This document shows positions 8,001-16,422 of a stretch of DNA of 64,000 bases, in pieces (the first letter of the stretch is position 1; every line of letters starts with the position of its first letter). The position numbers and the translations under genes were made by a program. The notes beneath the pieces are model-generated. The model was not told the origin of the DNA, searched no databases, and was given only the letters and a program-made list of their open reading frames with translations. Source of the DNA: Paenibacillus piscarius (GTDB taxonomy: Bacteria > Bacillota > Bacilli > Paenibacillales > Paenibacillaceae); NCBI RefSeq assembly GCF_022234545.1, contig NZ_JAIEUI010000004.1, forward strand, positions 418,298 to 482,297. Reading direction: 5' to 3'.

Positions 8001-8855
8001 TTAACCCAGCAGCGCGCGCACGCCTTCGCTAATTGGGGTCTGCGGGCGGTTCAGCAGCTTCGCAAGGTCGCCGCTCTCGATATCCAGTGCGCCATCGCGG
8101 ATGGCTCCCTGAATGGCAACGACGATCGGCAGCGCCGCTTCCGGCACGCCTGCTTCGCCCATTACCTTGGCATAGGTGGCATCATCCACCTGCTGCACGG
8201 CAACCTCCCGGCCTAGCACTTCGCCGACTACAGCTGCCAGCTCTGCCTGGGTAAGCGGGGTGCCGGACAATTCGTAGACGACACTCTCACGGCTCTCGCC
8301 TGCCAGAACAGCAGCCGCCGCTTCAGCATAATCGCGGCGCGTAGCCCAGCCTACCTTACCGTCTCCGGCTGAGGTCAGCCAAGGAGCACCGGCCTTCACA
8401 GCCTGAATGGAGCCGACTTCGTTCTCCAGGTACCAGTTGTTGCGCAGGAAGGCATACGGAATGCCGGATTCGCGGATGAATTCTTCCGTAGCACGGTGTA
8501 CCGGCGCCAGGAACAGGGAGCTGTTCTCGGCATCGCCTACACTCGTGTATACGATAAAGCCCACCCCTGCACGGACAGCAGCATCTACAGCCGCCTTATG
8601 CTGGCGGATACGGGTGTCATTGTCGCCGTCTGCTGAGACGATCAGCAGGCGCTCCACTCCGGCGAAGGCGGTGTCCAGTGTCTCCGGCTGATCGAAGTCG
8701 CCGTGGCGTACATCGATGCCTTGCGCCTTCAGGGCCTCTGCCTTCTCCGGATTTCTGACACTGGCTACAATCTTCGCAGCGGGTACAGTCTTCAGCAGAG
8801 TCTCTGCTACGATAGAACCAAATTGGCCTGTTGCTCCTGTTAATGCGATCGTCAT
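8001..8855 (-). CDS. NmrA/QorB-like NAD(P)H:quinone oxidoreductase
   Basis: 284 aa, close to E. coli QorB length. The N-terminal Rossmann motif GATGQFGSIVAETLL binds NAD(P)H. The atypical SDR pattern continues with VRNPEKAEAL, GDFDQPETL, VYTSVGDAENSS, LRNNWYLEN and the C-terminal YELSGTPLTQAELA. QorB/NmrA-like proteins reduce quinones or sense redox nucleotides. The neighbouring gene is a flavodoxin-fold quinone reductase, so the two form a quinone or electrophile stress cluster. A dyad about 80-95 bp upstream may be an HxlR- or MarR-type operator. Confidence 0.85.
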   Translation of the reverse strand: MTIALTGATGQFGSIVAETLLKTVPAAKIVASVRNPEKAEALKAQGIDVRHGDFDQPETLDTAFAGVERLLIVSADGDNDTRIRQHKAAVDAAVRAGVGFIVYTSVGDAENSSLFLAPVHRATEEFIRESGIPYAFLRNNWYLENEVGSIQAVKAGAPWLTSAGDGKVGWATRRDYAEAAAAVLAGESRESVVYELSGTPLTQAELAAVVGEVLGREVAVQQVDDATYAKVMGEAGVPEAALPIVVAIQGAIRDGALDIESGDLAKLLNRPQTPISEGVRALLG

Positions 8856-8932
8856 ACTTCATTCCTCCATTTGGTTGTTGTATTTCAATCTTGGCTATCA
8901 AAGCTCAAGTTGACAGCGGTAATTATCAATCA

Positions 8933-8951
8933 TGTAACCATTGTAGTTACA
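8933..8951. promoter_or_regulatory. Dyad TGTAAC-7 bp-GTTACA upstream of qorB-like gene
   Basis: Perfect 6-bp arms at 8933-8938 and 8946-8951, in the short gap between the QorB-like start and the 3' end of the next gene. The shape suits an operator for an HxlR- or MarR-type redox regulator. Confidence 0.5.
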
Positions 8952-8984
8952 AGTGACCCGATTGTCAAATAGATTGTGCAAGAT

Positions 8985-9569
8985 TCACCCAACCGTCTTG
9001 AAATAACGGTAGATCTGCTCCAGCTTCTTGCTCTGCTTCCCCTTCTTGCTCTCCATGCTGCCGAACTCGAAGAACTTCACCTTACGGATGCCGACGAAGT
9101 TGAACAGCGCTTTGCGCATCAGTATCTTATGCGAGTTCCCCAGCCACAGCAGCGGGTAGTGGGCCGGCCCCTTCATGCTGGAAATGCAGATCACGCTCTT
9201 CCCCTTGAGCAGGCCCTCCGGCAGCAGGCCGCCCTTATCCCGGTAGGCGAAGCCCGATGCAAACATCCGGTCGATATAGCCCATTAGCATCGCTGGCGGT
9301 CTGCCCCACCAGATCGGATAGACCAGGACGATCTGATCGGCCCACAGCAGCTGCTCCCTGTACTCCGCCAGCTCCGGTTCACGGTACATATCCCGTCTGC
9401 GCCGATTCTCATTGAATACAAGCACCGGATCGAATCCGGCCTCGTACAGGTCAAGCACCTTGACTTCCGTAATCTTCGCATTCTCCTTGCTGCCGCGCAG
9501 CACCTCCTGCAGGAAGGCGTAGCTCAGGCTCTTTTGGTTCGGATGGGTGTAGATCACAAGTGTATTCAT
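8985..9569 (-). CDS. NAD(P)H-dependent oxidoreductase, flavodoxin-like fold
   Basis: 194 aa. The start MNTLVIYTHPNQKSLSYAF carries the flavin phosphate loop. LVYPIWWGRPPAMLMGYIDR and the GxxYRDKGG segment match the MdaB/YwrO/KefF-like quinone reductase group, FMN or FAD enzymes that reduce quinones by two electrons. The C-terminus has GSMESKKGKQSKKL, a basic region. It diverges from a MarR gene, and the 121-bp gap holds two copies of the same operator-like word, so repression by that MarR is likely. Confidence 0.85.
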   Translation of the reverse strand: MNTLVIYTHPNQKSLSYAFLQEVLRGSKENAKITEVKVLDLYEAGFDPVLVFNENRRRRDMYREPELAEYREQLLWADQIVLVYPIWWGRPPAMLMGYIDRMFASGFAYRDKGGLLPEGLLKGKSVICISSMKGPAHYPLLWLGNSHKILMRKALFNFVGIRKVKFFEFGSMESKKGKQSKKLEQIYRYFKTVG

Positions 9570-9588
9570 CAGTGGTATTCCCCTTTAG

Positions 9589-9660
9589 TTGTCATTTGAT
9601 AACCAAAACATAGCACAGGCACGAAATACTTGTCAAATGATAATTGTTTTTTGATAATTA
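9589..9660. promoter_or_regulatory. Two matching MarR-type operators between divergent genes
   Basis: TTGTCATTTGATAA (9589-9602) and TTGTCAAATGATAA (9630-9643) share the pattern TTGTCA-NNN-GATAA, an imperfect inverted repeat. A further TTTGATAATTA follows at 9650-9660. One copy lies at the reductase 5' side, the other over the marR promoter. Confidence 0.65.
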
Positions 9661-9690
9661 ATCTGGTATCGTGACCTCTGAGGTGATCTA

Positions 9691-10125
9691 ATGGACAACA
9701 ACCAGCTTTTTCAGAAATTCATAGCCTTCACTGCTTCTGTCCATCAAATAACAAATGATATTACCAGAGATGTGAATTCAGACGGCTTAACGCCGCTGCA
9801 ATATAAGATTATCGAATACATCGCTGTCAGCCAGCCGGTAACCCTCAGCGAGATCAGCGACTGTATGAATATATCGATGCCGAATACGAGCCGTGAACTG
9901 AAGAAGCTCAGCGAAAAAGGTCTCTGTACCCGCATCACCGACCCCGCTGACCGCCGCAAGCAGGAGATTACCCTCTCTGCCGCAGGCGGGGCGCTGATGA
10001 ATGAGGCGTTCTCGCAGATTGCCGTCCGGTTCGAGCAGCGCATTGCCGGCCTGAGCGCTGAGGAACGCAAAGAGACCGAGCAGGCGCTCGATCTCTTGCA
10101 GCAGAAGGTATTCTATTTGAGCTGA
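9691..10125 (+). CDS. MarR-family transcriptional regulator
   Basis: 144 aa with a winged helix of MarR type: LTPLQYKIIEYIAVSQPVT, then SEISDCMNISMPNTSRELKKL (recognition helix) and the wing LCTRITDPADRRKQEITLSAAG. Helices at both ends form the dimer. Start ATG at 9691 behind GAGGTGAT. It diverges from the flavodoxin-fold reductase and probably represses it and itself through the paired operators. Its ligand or redox signal is unknown. No Cys in the N-terminus suggests it is not of the OhrR thiol type. Confidence 0.85.
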   Translation: MDNNQLFQKFIAFTASVHQITNDITRDVNSDGLTPLQYKIIEYIAVSQPVTLSEISDCMNISMPNTSRELKKLSEKGLCTRITDPADRRKQEITLSAAGGALMNEAFSQIAVRFEQRIAGLSAEERKETEQALDLLQQKVFYLS

Positions 10126-10153
10126 GGATACATCCTATCCCATAGATGAGCGG

Positions 10154-10393
10154 TTATTTCACAGCAATCCCCTCTGCTGAAACCTCCGCCGGAGCCTCCT
10201 CCTTGCGCTTGAAGCGCTGAATAAGATAAGCAGTAATCGGAACAACAATACCCGTAACCAGTGCATAAGCGGTCGTTAACCACTGCACAGTGCTCGCAGA
10301 CAACCGGAACTCCCCCATAATGTTCGGCAGCGCCGTATTCAGTGAGGATTGATTCAATAGCCCCGCGATCGTCCCGATTATTAGAATAGCCAT
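10154..10393 (-). pseudogene. Remnant of a DHA2-type MFS multidrug transporter
   Basis: 79 codons. The first ~60 residues match the start of a DHA2/EmrB-type exporter (TM1, then LNTALPNIMGEF, STVQWLTTAYALVTGIVVPITAYLIQRF). This joins directly to a short hydrophilic tail (KRKEEAPAEVSAEG) typical of the very C-terminus. About 400 residues are missing without a frame break, so this looks like an internal deletion. No good ribosome site precedes the ATG. It probably makes no functional transporter. Confidence 0.75.
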
Positions 10394-10482
10394 GAAACGT
10401 TACCAACAATTGGCACAAAACCAATTCACACCAATCGCGTCTAACTGGAGAGAGTTAAATCTATCCATAAGGTGATGAATCC

Positions 10483-11523
10483 ATGACAACAAGAACGACT
10501 ATGCTGCTGTCTCTGCTAGGACTGGCCCTGACCGCTGCGGCGGGCGGTTATGCCCATGCAGATGCAGCACCCTCACCCCAGCCGATCTCCATCTACCTGG
10601 ACGGGCAGCAGCTTCAGCCGGAGACCCGGCCGCTCAACTTCAGCGGGACCGTACTGGTTCCTATGAGGGGACTGTTCGAAGCCCAAGGGGCCGAGCTCTC
10701 CTGGGACAATACCAGCAAGACGGTAACTGCCGTCAAGAGCGGCACTGCCTTAACCTATACCCTTGGCTCATCCACCGCCCGTGTGAACGGGAGAACGGTT
10801 GATCTTGCGGTTCCCGGACAGCTGTCGCAAGGCTACAGTATGATACCCCTGCGCTTCGTCAGCGAGGCTCTGGGCAGCCAGGTGGCCTGGGAGCCGTCTT
10901 CAGGCTCCGTCCTGATCTCCTCGGCAGCCGCCTATGAGACCACGGTCACCTGGGGAGTTAACCTGCGCAGCACTCCGGATGCCGGGCAGTCAGCGAACAG
11001 CCTGGCTCTGCTGCCGGCCGGCAGCAAGGTCCATGTCGTCCGCGAGGCCGGCCCGCTCTGGCTGGAGGTACGGACAGCGGAGAATGGCAGGGGCTATGTA
11101 TCGGCCAAACCGAAATTTACGGATTACAGAAGCCCCTCGCTGCTCCAGAAGCAGGGAGAGGCACTGATTAACGAGGGCCGGAAATACCTGAATACCCCTT
11201 ATGAATTCGGCGCTTCGCCGGATCAGACGGATACGTTCGACTGTTCCTCGTTCGTGAAGCGTGTGTTCGCGGATGCCCTCTCGCTCGAGCTGCCCCGCGT
11301 CTCTTATGATCAGGCCCAGGAAGGCCGGAAGGTCAGCCTGGACGAGCTGCGTACCGGGGACCTGCTGTTCTTCACCGCCCGGGGCCTTGACATCGGACAT
11401 GTAGCCATCTATGCCGGCAATAACCGGATACTGCATACCTACTCCAAGGAGCAGGGTGTACATATGGAGGAGTTCAGCAGCAAGTGGCAAAAGCGGTTTG
11501 TCACCGCGCAACGGGTTCTATAA
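10483..11523 (+). CDS. Stalk-domain NlpC/P60 cell-wall peptidase
   Basis: 346 aa. Signal peptide residues 1-27 (cleavage near AHADA). Residues about 36-145 are a copper-amine-oxidase-N stalk domain (GTVLVPMRGLFEAQG, YSMIPLRFVSEALG). Residues about 152-205 are an SH3b domain (VTWGVNLRSTPDAG) that would bind peptidoglycan. Residues about 220-346 are NlpC/P60 with catalytic Cys in TFDCSSFVKRVF, His in DIGHVAIYAG and a third polar residue in ILHTYSKEQ. The family cleaves gamma-D-Glu-diaminopimelate bonds. It is exported to the wall and likely helps remodel it. Start ATG at 10483 behind AAGGTGATG. Confidence 0.9.
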   Translation: MTTRTTMLLSLLGLALTAAAGGYAHADAAPSPQPISIYLDGQQLQPETRPLNFSGTVLVPMRGLFEAQGAELSWDNTSKTVTAVKSGTALTYTLGSSTARVNGRTVDLAVPGQLSQGYSMIPLRFVSEALGSQVAWEPSSGSVLISSAAAYETTVTWGVNLRSTPDAGQSANSLALLPAGSKVHVVREAGPLWLEVRTAENGRGYVSAKPKFTDYRSPSLLQKQGEALINEGRKYLNTPYEFGASPDQTDTFDCSSFVKRVFADALSLELPRVSYDQAQEGRKVSLDELRTGDLLFFTARGLDIGHVAIYAGNNRILHTYSKEQGVHMEEFSSKWQKRFVTAQRVL

Positions 11524-11585
11524 CTTGGGAATGTTGGCGGACCGGAGCCTGCTGCCCGGCGGGCAGCGGATTTCCGGTTCTTCAG

Positions 11586-11927
11586 CTATGCCTTGCGCAC
11601 AAACTCCGATTTCAGCTTCATCGCCCCGAACCCTTCGATTTTGCAATCGATATCATGATCGCCGTCCACCAGCCGGATATTTTTCACCTTGGTGCCTATC
11701 TTCAGTACGGATGAGCTGCCTTTGACCTTCAGATCCTTAATCACCGTTACGGTATCCCCATCAGTCAAGACATTCCCATTGGCATCCTTCACTACCTTCT
11801 CATCCTCGCTGCTTGCGCCCGCTGCATCCAAAGACCACTCATGTGCACACTCCGGGCAGACCAGCATCGCTCCATCCTCATAGGTATACACAGAGCCGCA
11901 CTGCGGGCAATTCGGTAATTCATTCAT
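11586..11927 (-). CDS. yjdM: YjdM (PhnA-type) zinc-ribbon protein
   Basis: 113 aa, the family length. The N-terminal zinc ribbon has CPQCGS and CPECAHEW. The C-terminal beta domain reads [51 protein letters not shown]. YjdM was once named PhnA (alkylphosphonate), but its role is not firmly known. It stands alone between the NlpC/P60 gene and an AT-rich gap. Confidence 0.9.
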   Translation of the reverse strand: MNELPNCPQCGSVYTYEDGAMLVCPECAHEWSLDAAGASSEDEKVVKDANGNVLTDGDTVTVIKDLKVKGSSSVLKIGTKVKNIRLVDGDHDIDCKIEGFGAMKLKSEFVRKA

Positions 11928-12033
11928 TGATTAACAAGCTCCATTTCTGCTTCATGCACGTTTTTTTGGGTAAGTCCGCTCTATTTTAGCATATTTTCCC
12001 CTTTGTGAGTTGATAACTCTATATTATTATATT

Positions 12034-12051
12034 AATATCTAATTAGATATT
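12034..12051. promoter_or_regulatory. Perfect 18-bp AT palindrome upstream of a GNAT gene
   Basis: AATATCTAATTAGATATT is its own reverse complement and lies 26 bp before the GNAT start within a very AT-rich stretch. The shape is like MarR-family operators. No regulator gene is adjacent. Confidence 0.5.
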
Positions 12052-12076
12052 TAATTAATAACAAGCGGGTGATTAA

Positions 12077-12562
12077 ATGATTTGGTTAGAACCGGTGCCT
12101 GACGCGCTCACACCGCAGAGTCTGGAGATCCAGGCCTCCATCCTGAACTCACAGCCTGAATTCAACCTGATGGTCCTGCACAAGGCTTATGTGGAGCCCT
12201 CGGAGCTGGAGGAGGAGAACCGCAACAACCTCGCTATGGGGGAGAAAATGCTGTACATCAGGAGCCATGACCGGATTGCCGGTCTCATCACCTACCTGCC
12301 TGACTATAGCGCGGATCATTATCCATGGATCGGCCTGCTGGTGATTCACCGGCAATATAGCCGTCAAGGGATCGGCATAGCAGCGATACATGAACTGGAG
12401 CAAATGTTCAGGACCCAGGGGCTTGGCGCCGTCAGACTGGCAGTGCAGCTGGAGAACAAAGCAGGGGAAGCCTTCTGGACCCGGAATGGCTTCACCCCGG
12501 TGAGAAGAGCGGCCGATAACCACAATAACGAAGTGGATGTCTACGAGAAGCAGTTTAAATGA
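12077..12562 (+). CDS. GNAT-family N-acetyltransferase
   Basis: 161 aa. Acetyl-CoA loop region WIGLLVIHRQYSRQGIGIAAI (motif A, with R-x-x-G-I-G), and motif B LENKAGEAFWTRNGFTPV. GNAT enzymes move an acetyl group from acetyl-CoA to an amine; the acceptor cannot be told. Start ATG at 12077 behind AAGCGGGTG. It stands alone with an AT-rich upstream region holding an 18-bp palindrome. Confidence 0.85.
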   Translation: MIWLEPVPDALTPQSLEIQASILNSQPEFNLMVLHKAYVEPSELEEENRNNLAMGEKMLYIRSHDRIAGLITYLPDYSADHYPWIGLLVIHRQYSRQGIGIAAIHELEQMFRTQGLGAVRLAVQLENKAGEAFWTRNGFTPVRRAADNHNNEVDVYEKQFK

Positions 12563-12632
12563 ATGGCCGTTGTGGTAAGAATTAGGATGTAGATTATTCC
12601 AATTCAATGGATTTGAGGGGAGGGTTACGAAC

Positions 12633-13601
12633 GTGAATGAGGGCAAGAATGAAGCTGAACAGGACGGCCAACTGCTGGCAGGAGATCAGGCTGACGGGCT
12701 GGCGGCTGAGGCAGTTGACGCTATCGAGCAGCTATCCGGCGTCCATCCCGGATACCGCCGCGCCCATGCCAAGGGCATCTGCTGCCGCGGATTCTTCCGG
12801 CCGAGCGGGCTGGGGATGGAGTTGACGGAGGCGGAGCATCTTCAGGAGCAGCAGGTGAATGCTATCGTGCGCTTCTCCGGCAGCTCGACCGATCCGGCAC
12901 TGGCGGATCTGCTCTCGCCCGCCAAGGGAATGGCGGTCCAGTTCATCCTGCCGGATGGCGAGGTTACGAATCTGGTGGGGGTAACGGTACCGGTCTTTTT
13001 TGCCCGGACCCCGGAGTCCTTCATCGACATTGTCCGTACCGCCCACCGGCTCCGGACTGGAAGCCTCGGACCGCTGGAGCTGATTAAGGAGATTGCCAGC
13101 CACTTCAGCGAGAGCAAGGGAGCCTTGCGCGCCGTGAAGCGGCTGAAGCCGCCGGCCAGTTATGCGGAATGCCCCTATTACTGCATCCATGCTTATGTGC
13201 TCGTCAATGCTGAGGGGAGGGAGCAGCCTGTCCGCTTCGAGTGGGTGCCGGAGGCGGGAGTGCGCACCCTGTCGCTGGAGGAAGCGGCACAGCAGCCGGA
13301 TCATTATCTGGAGGAGGAGCTGGAGCTGCGCCTGAAGGATGAACCGGCCATCTTCCAGCTTGTCGCCGTTCTGGGCGAGGAAGGCGACGCGACAGATGAT
13401 CCGACCCGCGCCTGGCCGGAGGACCGCCGGAGAGTCGATCTCGGCCGGCTGCATATTTCCGAGATCTACCCTGATCCGAAATATCTGCTCATGGACCCCA
13501 CCATTCTTACGACCGGAATGCGTCTCTCGGATGACCCGATTCTGAAGTTCCGCAGCGCAGCCTACGCCGAGTCCTATCAGCGGCGGATCGGAGAAGGTTA
13601 G
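12633..13601 (+). CDS. Catalase-like heme peroxidase (SrpA-type minimal catalase)
   Basis: 322 aa from a GTG start with GGGGAGGG 8 bases upstream. It has the core catalase fold without the long N- and C-terminal parts. Visible: the distal His in GYRRAHAKGICCRGFF, RFSGSSTDP, KGMAVQF, GEVTNLVG (distal Asn), VFFARTPESF, and a C-terminal proximal region LKFRSAAYAESYQRR with a Tyr that would bind heme iron. SrpA-like proteins act as peroxidases or weak catalases. The unusual Cys pair right after the distal His (CC) is worth noting. A strong hairpin terminator follows. Confidence 0.8.
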   Translation: MNEGKNEAEQDGQLLAGDQADGLAAEAVDAIEQLSGVHPGYRRAHAKGICCRGFFRPSGLGMELTEAEHLQEQQVNAIVRFSGSSTDPALADLLSPAKGMAVQFILPDGEVTNLVGVTVPVFFARTPESFIDIVRTAHRLRTGSLGPLELIKEIASHFSESKGALRAVKRLKPPASYAECPYYCIHAYVLVNAEGREQPVRFEWVPEAGVRTLSLEEAAQQPDHYLEEELELRLKDEPAIFQLVAVLGEEGDATDDPTRAWPEDRRRVDLGRLHISEIYPDPKYLLMDPTILTTGMRLSDDPILKFRSAAYAESYQRRIGEG

Positions 13602-13635
13602 CTAACGGCGGCTGTCCGCCCGAATCAGGCAGCCC

Positions 13636-13669
13636 AGCGCCGGAGGGACCGCAGCGTCCCTCCGGCGCT
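13636..13669 (+). terminator. GC-rich hairpin after the catalase-like gene
   Basis: Perfect 14-bp stem AGCGCCGGAGGGAC / GTCCCTCCGGCGCT with a 6-base loop. The T run after it is weak. Confidence 0.6.
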
Positions 13670-13738
13670 TGCTGTTTCAAAGGCCGGGCTAAGCTGGTTA
13701 ATGGTTAATAATCCGGTTACATAAGAGAGGAGTGCAGT

Positions 13739-14626
13739 ATGAAGCAGGCTATGATCATCATGAATCCCTCCTCCGGCAAAGCAGAGGCGCGGGAATATAT
13801 CCAGGCAGCGGAAGAGGTGCTGCAGGTCGCAGGGTATCAGGTTACTGTCAATGAGACCGCCGGCGAAGGGGATGCCACGGCTTTCTGTGTCCAGGCGTGC
13901 AGCGAAGGCTGTGATCTGGTGGTCGCGATCGGCGGAGACGGCACGCTGCACGAGACAATGAACGGGCTGGCCGATCAGCAGCACCGGCCTGTGCTTGGCA
14001 TCGTGCCGATGGGCACGGTCAACGATTTCGCCCGGGCCCTGCAGATTCCGCTCAATCCCGAGCAAGCTATCCGTAATCTGGCCTCTTCCCGCACACGCCG
14101 GGTCGATATGGGCCGGCTGAATGAGCGGCTGTTCGTCAATGTGGTCGCCGCAGGCTCCCTGGCCGGCTCCCTCTCCTCTGTCTCCTCAGACGACAAGAAC
14201 CGGCTCGGCTTCCTGGCTTACTTGCGGGAAGGGATCAAGGAGCTGACCAGCAGCAAGACGCACCCGCTGACGATCATCCACGACGGGGAAGTCTGGGAGG
14301 GCTCCTCCCCGCTGTTTATCGCTGCGCTCACTAATTCTGTCGGCGGCTTCGAGAAGCTTGCTCCCGGAGCTGCTGTCGATGACGGCCTGCTGCACTGCTT
14401 CATCGTCAAGGATCTTCACCTGCTGAATTCGGTGACAGTCAGCATCTCCCTGCTGCTCGGCAATCTGAGAAGCCACAAGGATGTCATCTATTTCACGGCC
14501 CGTGAGGTGACGCTCCGCTCCTCCGAGCCGGTCCGAACGAATGTAGACGGGGAAGCGGGGCCGCCGCTGCCGCTCACGCTAAGCACGATTCCGCGTCATC
14601 TTCAGGTGGTTGTCCCGGAAGAATAA
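13739..14626 (+). CDS. Diacylglycerol/lipid kinase (YegS/DgkB type)
   Basis: 295 aa, family length. The DAGK catalytic domain shows IIMNPSSGKAEA at the start, the nucleotide loop AIGGDGTLHETMNGL, and MGTVNDFARAL. The C-terminal beta-sandwich has TNSVGGFEKLAPGAAVDDG and TNVDGE. These cytosolic, membrane-associated enzymes phosphorylate diacylglycerol or related lipids. Start ATG at 13739 behind AGAGAGGAG. It converges on the phosphotransferase gene with 11 bp between. Confidence 0.9.
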   Translation: MKQAMIIMNPSSGKAEAREYIQAAEEVLQVAGYQVTVNETAGEGDATAFCVQACSEGCDLVVAIGGDGTLHETMNGLADQQHRPVLGIVPMGTVNDFARALQIPLNPEQAIRNLASSRTRRVDMGRLNERLFVNVVAAGSLAGSLSSVSSDDKNRLGFLAYLREGIKELTSSKTHPLTIIHDGEVWEGSSPLFIAALTNSVGGFEKLAPGAAVDDGLLHCFIVKDLHLLNSVTVSISLLLGNLRSHKDVIYFTAREVTLRSSEPVRTNVDGEAGPPLPLTLSTIPRHLQVVVPEE

Positions 14627-14637
14627 TCTCTGCTGCC

Positions 14638-15513
14638 TCACCGGGCTCCAGACAGCTCCCGGAAGTCTTCGCCCAGCGTCCATTCCAGGCGGCGTGTCCA
14701 TTCACGCTGTACCTCCTTGGGGGCAATCCGCAGACGGTAGAGAATATTCCATACTCTATATAGACTCGCTGCCTTCATCTGCCGGGGGGTGAACGCCAGC
14801 GGATTACCGGCCAGATACCCCTCCAGGAAGGCGGCGTTCAGTACCCGGGCCTTCGCCGGATAGTGATGCTTCGTGAACCAGCAGACCCAGGCCACATCAT
14901 TGAGCGGGCTGCCCCACTCGGCCCACTCCCAATCCAGCACATGCAGCCCGTCCTCCTCATCGCAGAGAAGATTATGCACCCCGTAATCGCCATGGGTCAG
15001 AACCCACGGGAGCTCTCCGGCCCCGTCCGCTTCCAGCAGCTGAAGCGAGTGCCTGCCCAAGGAATCCGGTACGAATTCGAGCGAGGTAATCATCCCGCTC
15101 AGTTCAGACCTGTTGCTGCGGCGGATCTCCTTGCCGGGCGGATGATACGGGCGGGAATGAATCTGCTCTGCCAGCAGCAGGCCCATCCTCCCATAGATCC
15201 GTTCAGCCCTCTTCCAGTCCTCTGCATCAAGCACAGACTGGGCGTTCAGCCCCTGCATCCTGTCCATGAGGATAATCCGCATTCCGTCCATCTCCATTAC
15301 CTTATGTACAGCCGGTGTATCGCAGCTTCCCTGCACCAGCTTCATGACCTGTATTTCATTCAGTGTGTCTTCGTTGGACAGGTTCGCGATTTTGGCTACA
15401 AGCGGAGGTTCCACCCCCGCCATCAGATAGGTAAGATTCGTATACCCTCCTGTCAGCCGCTCCAGCCGGCAGGCGTACCTTGCTTCCAGCACTCTGATGA
15501 TATGATCAGTCAT
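14638..15513 (-). CDS. Phosphotransferase of the APH/choline-kinase family
   Basis: 291 aa from the ATG at 15513 (MTDHIIRVLEARY), preferred because a GAGGG site precedes it. Kinase-like pattern: GGYTNLTYLM (nucleotide loop), LVAKI (Lys), the catalytic loop LTHGDYGVHNLL and metal loop HVLDWEWAEWGSP. The family covers aminoglycoside phosphotransferases, choline and fructosamine kinases; the substrate is not evident. It is not close enough to any known resistance enzyme to claim drug resistance. Confidence 0.8.
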   Translation of the reverse strand: MTDHIIRVLEARYACRLERLTGGYTNLTYLMAGVEPPLVAKIANLSNEDTLNEIQVMKLVQGSCDTPAVHKVMEMDGMRIILMDRMQGLNAQSVLDAEDWKRAERIYGRMGLLLAEQIHSRPYHPPGKEIRRSNRSELSGMITSLEFVPDSLGRHSLQLLEADGAGELPWVLTHGDYGVHNLLCDEEDGLHVLDWEWAEWGSPLNDVAWVCWFTKHHYPAKARVLNAAFLEGYLAGNPLAFTPRQMKAASLYRVWNILYRLRIAPKEVQREWTRRLEWTLGEDFRELSGAR

Positions 15514-15609
15514 GATATGAAATCCCTCGCTTTTATCCTTCTGTAGGCCATATTCCAAGAATAGCACATGCTCCCCTTAATTACAGGTTAAGGTATTCTG
15601 CACAGCAAA

Positions 15610-15638
15610 GAGACCGGCAGGAATTACCCAGCCAGTCT
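15610..15638 (-). terminator. Hairpin terminator after the DinB-type gene
   Basis: On the minus strand AGACTGGCTGGG / CCTGCCGGTCT pairs imperfectly and is followed by CTCTTTG, just past the stop at 15664. Confidence 0.5.
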
Positions 15639-15663
15639 GTCTGCCCGCTCTATGCTTCTTACG

Positions 15664-16137
15664 TTACTTAGCCTGTTTATACAGCTTATGCAGCAGTACG
15701 ATCTGCCCGATATGATAGGCATTATGCGTCGCCGCATTGCTGATAAGCTCCCACCAGGCCGCTGGCTCCGGGAACCCGTCCACCCGGTTCTCCAGCCCTT
15801 CCTCGGACAACAGCTCCTGCCAGGCCAGCATTGCGTCCACCAGTCTGCTGCGAAGCTCACCGAAGGAAGTATTTGCAGGCAGCATGAAGCTCAGGCGATT
15901 ATCTCCTACCGGAGGCACGGCATCCATATGCCCCTCCCGGTACCGGGTCTGCCAGGCTTCATTCCAGTACAGCAGATGAGCGGTAAGCTCGGCAATGCTG
16001 AACGTCCCTTCCCCAGGTTTCCAGAAGGCTTCTTCCTCGGTGACCTCCTCTGTTGCCTGCATATACGGCAGATACCAGCTCGGGTCATTGGCGCCAGCCA
16101 GTAATTGATCGGTCAGCACATCCTTAGCATGAACCAC
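15664..16137 (-). CDS. DinB-family protein
   Basis: 157 aa, four-helix DinB_2 fold. Metal-binding His residues are expected in SIAELTAHLLYW and THNAYHIGQIVLL, both present. The family includes bacillithiol/thiol transferases and many unknowns. The start is a GTG at 16137 with AAGGAG upstream; no ATG fits. A tandem hairpin array (16235-16397) lies directly upstream, and a shared short hairpin (16215-16229) lies between them. Confidence 0.8.
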   Translation of the reverse strand: MVHAKDVLTDQLLAGANDPSWYLPYMQATEEVTEEEAFWKPGEGTFSIAELTAHLLYWNEAWQTRYREGHMDAVPPVGDNRLSFMLPANTSFGELRSRLVDAMLAWQELLSEEGLENRVDGFPEPAAWWELISNAATHNAYHIGQIVLLHKLYKQAK

Positions 16138-16214
16138 TTATTCACTCTCCTTTTCCCCTCAAAATATCACAATCCAGGCGGGATAAGCCAGGTAAGCTTC
16201 TTCTATAAACAAAG

Positions 16215-16397
16215 TCACCCAGCGGGTGAAGGACTGTATGCTGTTTTCCACATACATTCGGGCCGTGTGCCTGCTTGCGAGCATAATGTATGCTGTTTTC
16301 CACATACATTCGGGCCGTGTGCCTGCTTGCGAGCATAATGTATGCTGTTTTCCACATACATTCGGGCCGTGTGCCTGCTTGCGAGCAAATGTATGCC
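16215..16397. repeat. Tandem hairpin array A, 52-bp unit, 3 copies plus part
   Basis: A short hairpin TCACCC-AGC-GGGTGA (16215-16229) is followed by units starting at 16235, 16287 and 16339, with a broken fourth at 16390. Each unit has a dyad TGTATG ... CATACA with a TTTT-containing loop, then a GC-rich half ending CTGCTTGCGAGC. The array sits between the DinB-type gene and the papain-like gene. Arrays B (49115) and C (62033) have the same plan. Small Arg/His-rich open frames across it are not genes. Confidence 0.9.
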
Positions 16398-16422
16398 GGG
16401 AACGGGACTTCTCGAACTGCTG

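Noticed and set aside
8933..8951. A separate regulator gene for the QorB-like dyad
   Set aside because: No HxlR- or other regulator frame is present in the gap; only the dyad is supported.
10113..10424. 103-aa frame overlapping the MFS remnant
   Set aside because: Out-of-frame shadow with Cys/Tyr-rich composition.
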